In this document: positions 62,957-64,000 of the stretch, one piece after another | How positions within the stretch are numbered: position 1 is the stretch's first letter | How the letters are laid out: every line of letters begins with the position of its first letter | NCBI GenBank assembly: GCA_023386315.1 | Contig: JAEWJZ010000010.1 | Location: 124,001-188,000 of the forward strand | From: Bacillota bacterium | GTDB taxonomy: Bacteria > Bacillota > Clostridia > Lachnospirales > Lachnospiraceae | Direction: 5' to 3' | Length of the DNA: 64,000 nucleotides | Notes under the pieces: model-generated | Databases searched by the model: none | Told to the model about the DNA's origin: nothing | Seen by the model: only the letters and a program-made list of their open reading frames with translations | Made by a program: the position numbers and the translations under genes

Positions 62957-64000
62957 TCTTTCCTCCATTGTCACCCCTTAAGCCCATAAGGCTGTAAATC
63001 CGGTCCATATCAAGGCTCTCCCGCAAAAGATCTGCCAGTCTGTCATACTGTTTTTCTTTATATTCCAGATAGCTGACAGCCGTACCCGGCTGGGTGGCAA
63101 GCCCTTTTTTCTTTCTCAGCGCCGTTACAACGGTATCCGCAATGTTCTCACTGTCAAAGAAACCGTGAATATAGGTTCCGTATACATTCTTTCTCTGACA
63201 TCCATCCATTTTCGCCAGATGGGAGCCGGACTGGCTCTCCATCACATAGGCCAGTGGCGGCAGTGCGCGCTCTGTCTGTCCCATGTGAATCTCATAGCCT
63301 TCTATATTCATTCCTGATAAATCTTCAAAAATCCCTTCCACTGCCGTGCAGGCACCGGTCACTCTTGTTCTGGTTTTTTCTGCTCCGAACACAGTCCGTA
63401 CAGGCAGAAGTCCCATACCGTAAACGGAGGAACGGCCGGCAGAAGACTCCACTGCCAGAGGATCCTTTAACTGTTCCCCAAGCATCTGAAACCCCCCGCA
63501 GATTCCAAATACCGGAATCCCTGATGAACTCAGCTTTAATATCCCGGCTTCCAGACCATTCTGGCGCATCCAGAGAAGATCTTCTATGGTATTCTTACTG
63601 CCCGGCAGAATTACCAGATCCGGGTTTCCCAGGCTTGAAACAGAATCTACATAGCGAAGAGCAACAGAAGGGATTGTGGAGAAGACAGAAAAATCCGTAA
63701 AATTTGAAATTCTCGGAAAACGAATGACCGCTATCTCCACATCGGCCCGCTCTGACTTTACGGTTTTGTTAAGATGGTTTCCCAGGCTGTCTTCGTCTTC
63801 AATATCCACATCCATGTAAGGCACCACTCCGGCGACCGGTATGTGAAGCCGTTCTTTTATCATGTCAAGCCCTGGTTCTAATATGGTTTTATCACCGCGG
63901 AATTTATTTACAATCAGACCGCCGATTCTGGCCCTCTCTTCCGCCTCCAAAAGCATAACGGTGCCGTAAAGCTGGGCAAACACTCCGCCCCGGTCAATGT
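62946..64000 (-). CDS. cobQ: Cobyric acid synthase (5' end outside window)
   Basis: CobQ/CbiP is the glutamine-dependent amidotransferase that amidates adenosyl-cobyrinate side chains. The visible part (about 351 residues) begins DIDRGGVFAQLYGTVMLL in the synthetase domain and ends with the class I amidotransferase domain (LPGSKNTIEDL; nucleophile cysteine in FGICGGFQMLGEQL; catalytic histidine in YGTYIHGFFDS). The N-terminal ATP-binding portion lies beyond base 64000. It leads directly into cbiC. I see no cobalamin riboswitch within the window. Confidence 0.95.
   Translation of the reverse strand, partial: IDRGGVFAQLYGTVMLLEAEERARIGGLIVNKFRGDKTILEPGLDMIKERLHIPVAGVVPYMDVDIEDEDSLGNHLNKTVKSERADVEIAVIRFPRISNFTDFSVFSTIPSVALRYVDSVSSLGNPDLVILPGSKNTIEDLLWMRQNGLEAGILKLSSSGIPVFGICGGFQMLGEQLKDPLAVESSAGRSSVYGMGLLPVRTVFGAEKTRTRVTGACTAVEGIFEDLSGMNIEGYEIHMGQTERALPPLAYVMESQSGSHLAKMDGCQRKNVYGTYIHGFFDSENIADTVVTALRKKKGLATQPGTAVSYLEYKEKQYDRLADLLRESLDMDRIYSLMGLRGDNGGKNGI

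Noticed and set aside
62321..64000. Cobalamin riboswitch
   Set aside because: The region is fully coding; any riboswitch for this operon would lie beyond the right edge.

Overview
The window comes from a spore-forming anaerobic Firmicute, most likely of the Lachnospiraceae (Clostridium cluster XIVa, Lacrimispora/Hungatella-like). This placement is inferred from gene content: sigma-E, sigma-G, SpoIIGA and a YlmC/YmxH protein for sporulation, an oxygen-sensitive NrdDG reductase, a T-box on valS, YesM/YesN-type sugar sensing, and DUF5716/DUF5717-like proteins that I associate with this family. Most of the window is chromosomal housekeeping and core metabolism. I see no phage, insertion sequence, CRISPR array, tRNA or rRNA.

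Layout, left to right. (1) 1-8.4 kb: nrdDG behind a promoter with an NrdR box, then argS-SNF2 helicase-flavoprotein. (2) 8.4-11.9 kb: efp, yqeG, nrdR, ylmC and a two-gene membrane-protein operon. (3) 12-13.6 kb: a MarR regulator and an alpha/beta hydrolase whose promoters share one operator motif. (4) 13.7-16.7 kb: the metNIQ methionine importer behind a promoter, a 31-residue Met/Cys-rich leader peptide and an intrinsic terminator. (5) 16.7-22.4 kb: prfC-yqeY-pepV and the divergent coenzyme A genes coaBC/coaX. (6) 22.4-25 kb: sigG convergent with spoIIGA-sigE. (7) 25-28.2 kb: valS with its T-box. (8) 28.2-33.8 kb: a three-gene cluster with a degenerate Hsp70-like protein, a 1192-residue protein and a TPR protein. 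(9) 34-39.6 kb: malic enzyme, DUF4364, a 2-hydroxyacid dehydrogenase and an amino acid ABC transporter. (10) 39.6-46 kb: the proteostasis block tig-clpP-clpX-lon-engB. (11) 46-52.2 kb: an operon with a galactose-binding-protein paralogue, a DJ-1 protein, an orphan solute-binding lipoprotein and a GGDEF/EAL protein. (12) 52.3-62.3 kb: a CYTH protein, then yesN-yesM, two membrane-anchored sugar-binding proteins and mglBAC. (13) 62.3-64 kb: cobalamin genes cbiC and cobQ, the latter running off the window.

The most unusual items are the methionine/cysteine leader-peptide attenuator in front of metNIQ, a two-hairpin tandem repeat found both between clpP and clpX and between mglB and mglA with different stems around a shared linker, the divergent Hsp70-like cluster, and the set of sugar-binding proteins embedded in signalling operons. 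All promoters, operators and RNA structures here were read by eye; none was folded or searched computationally.
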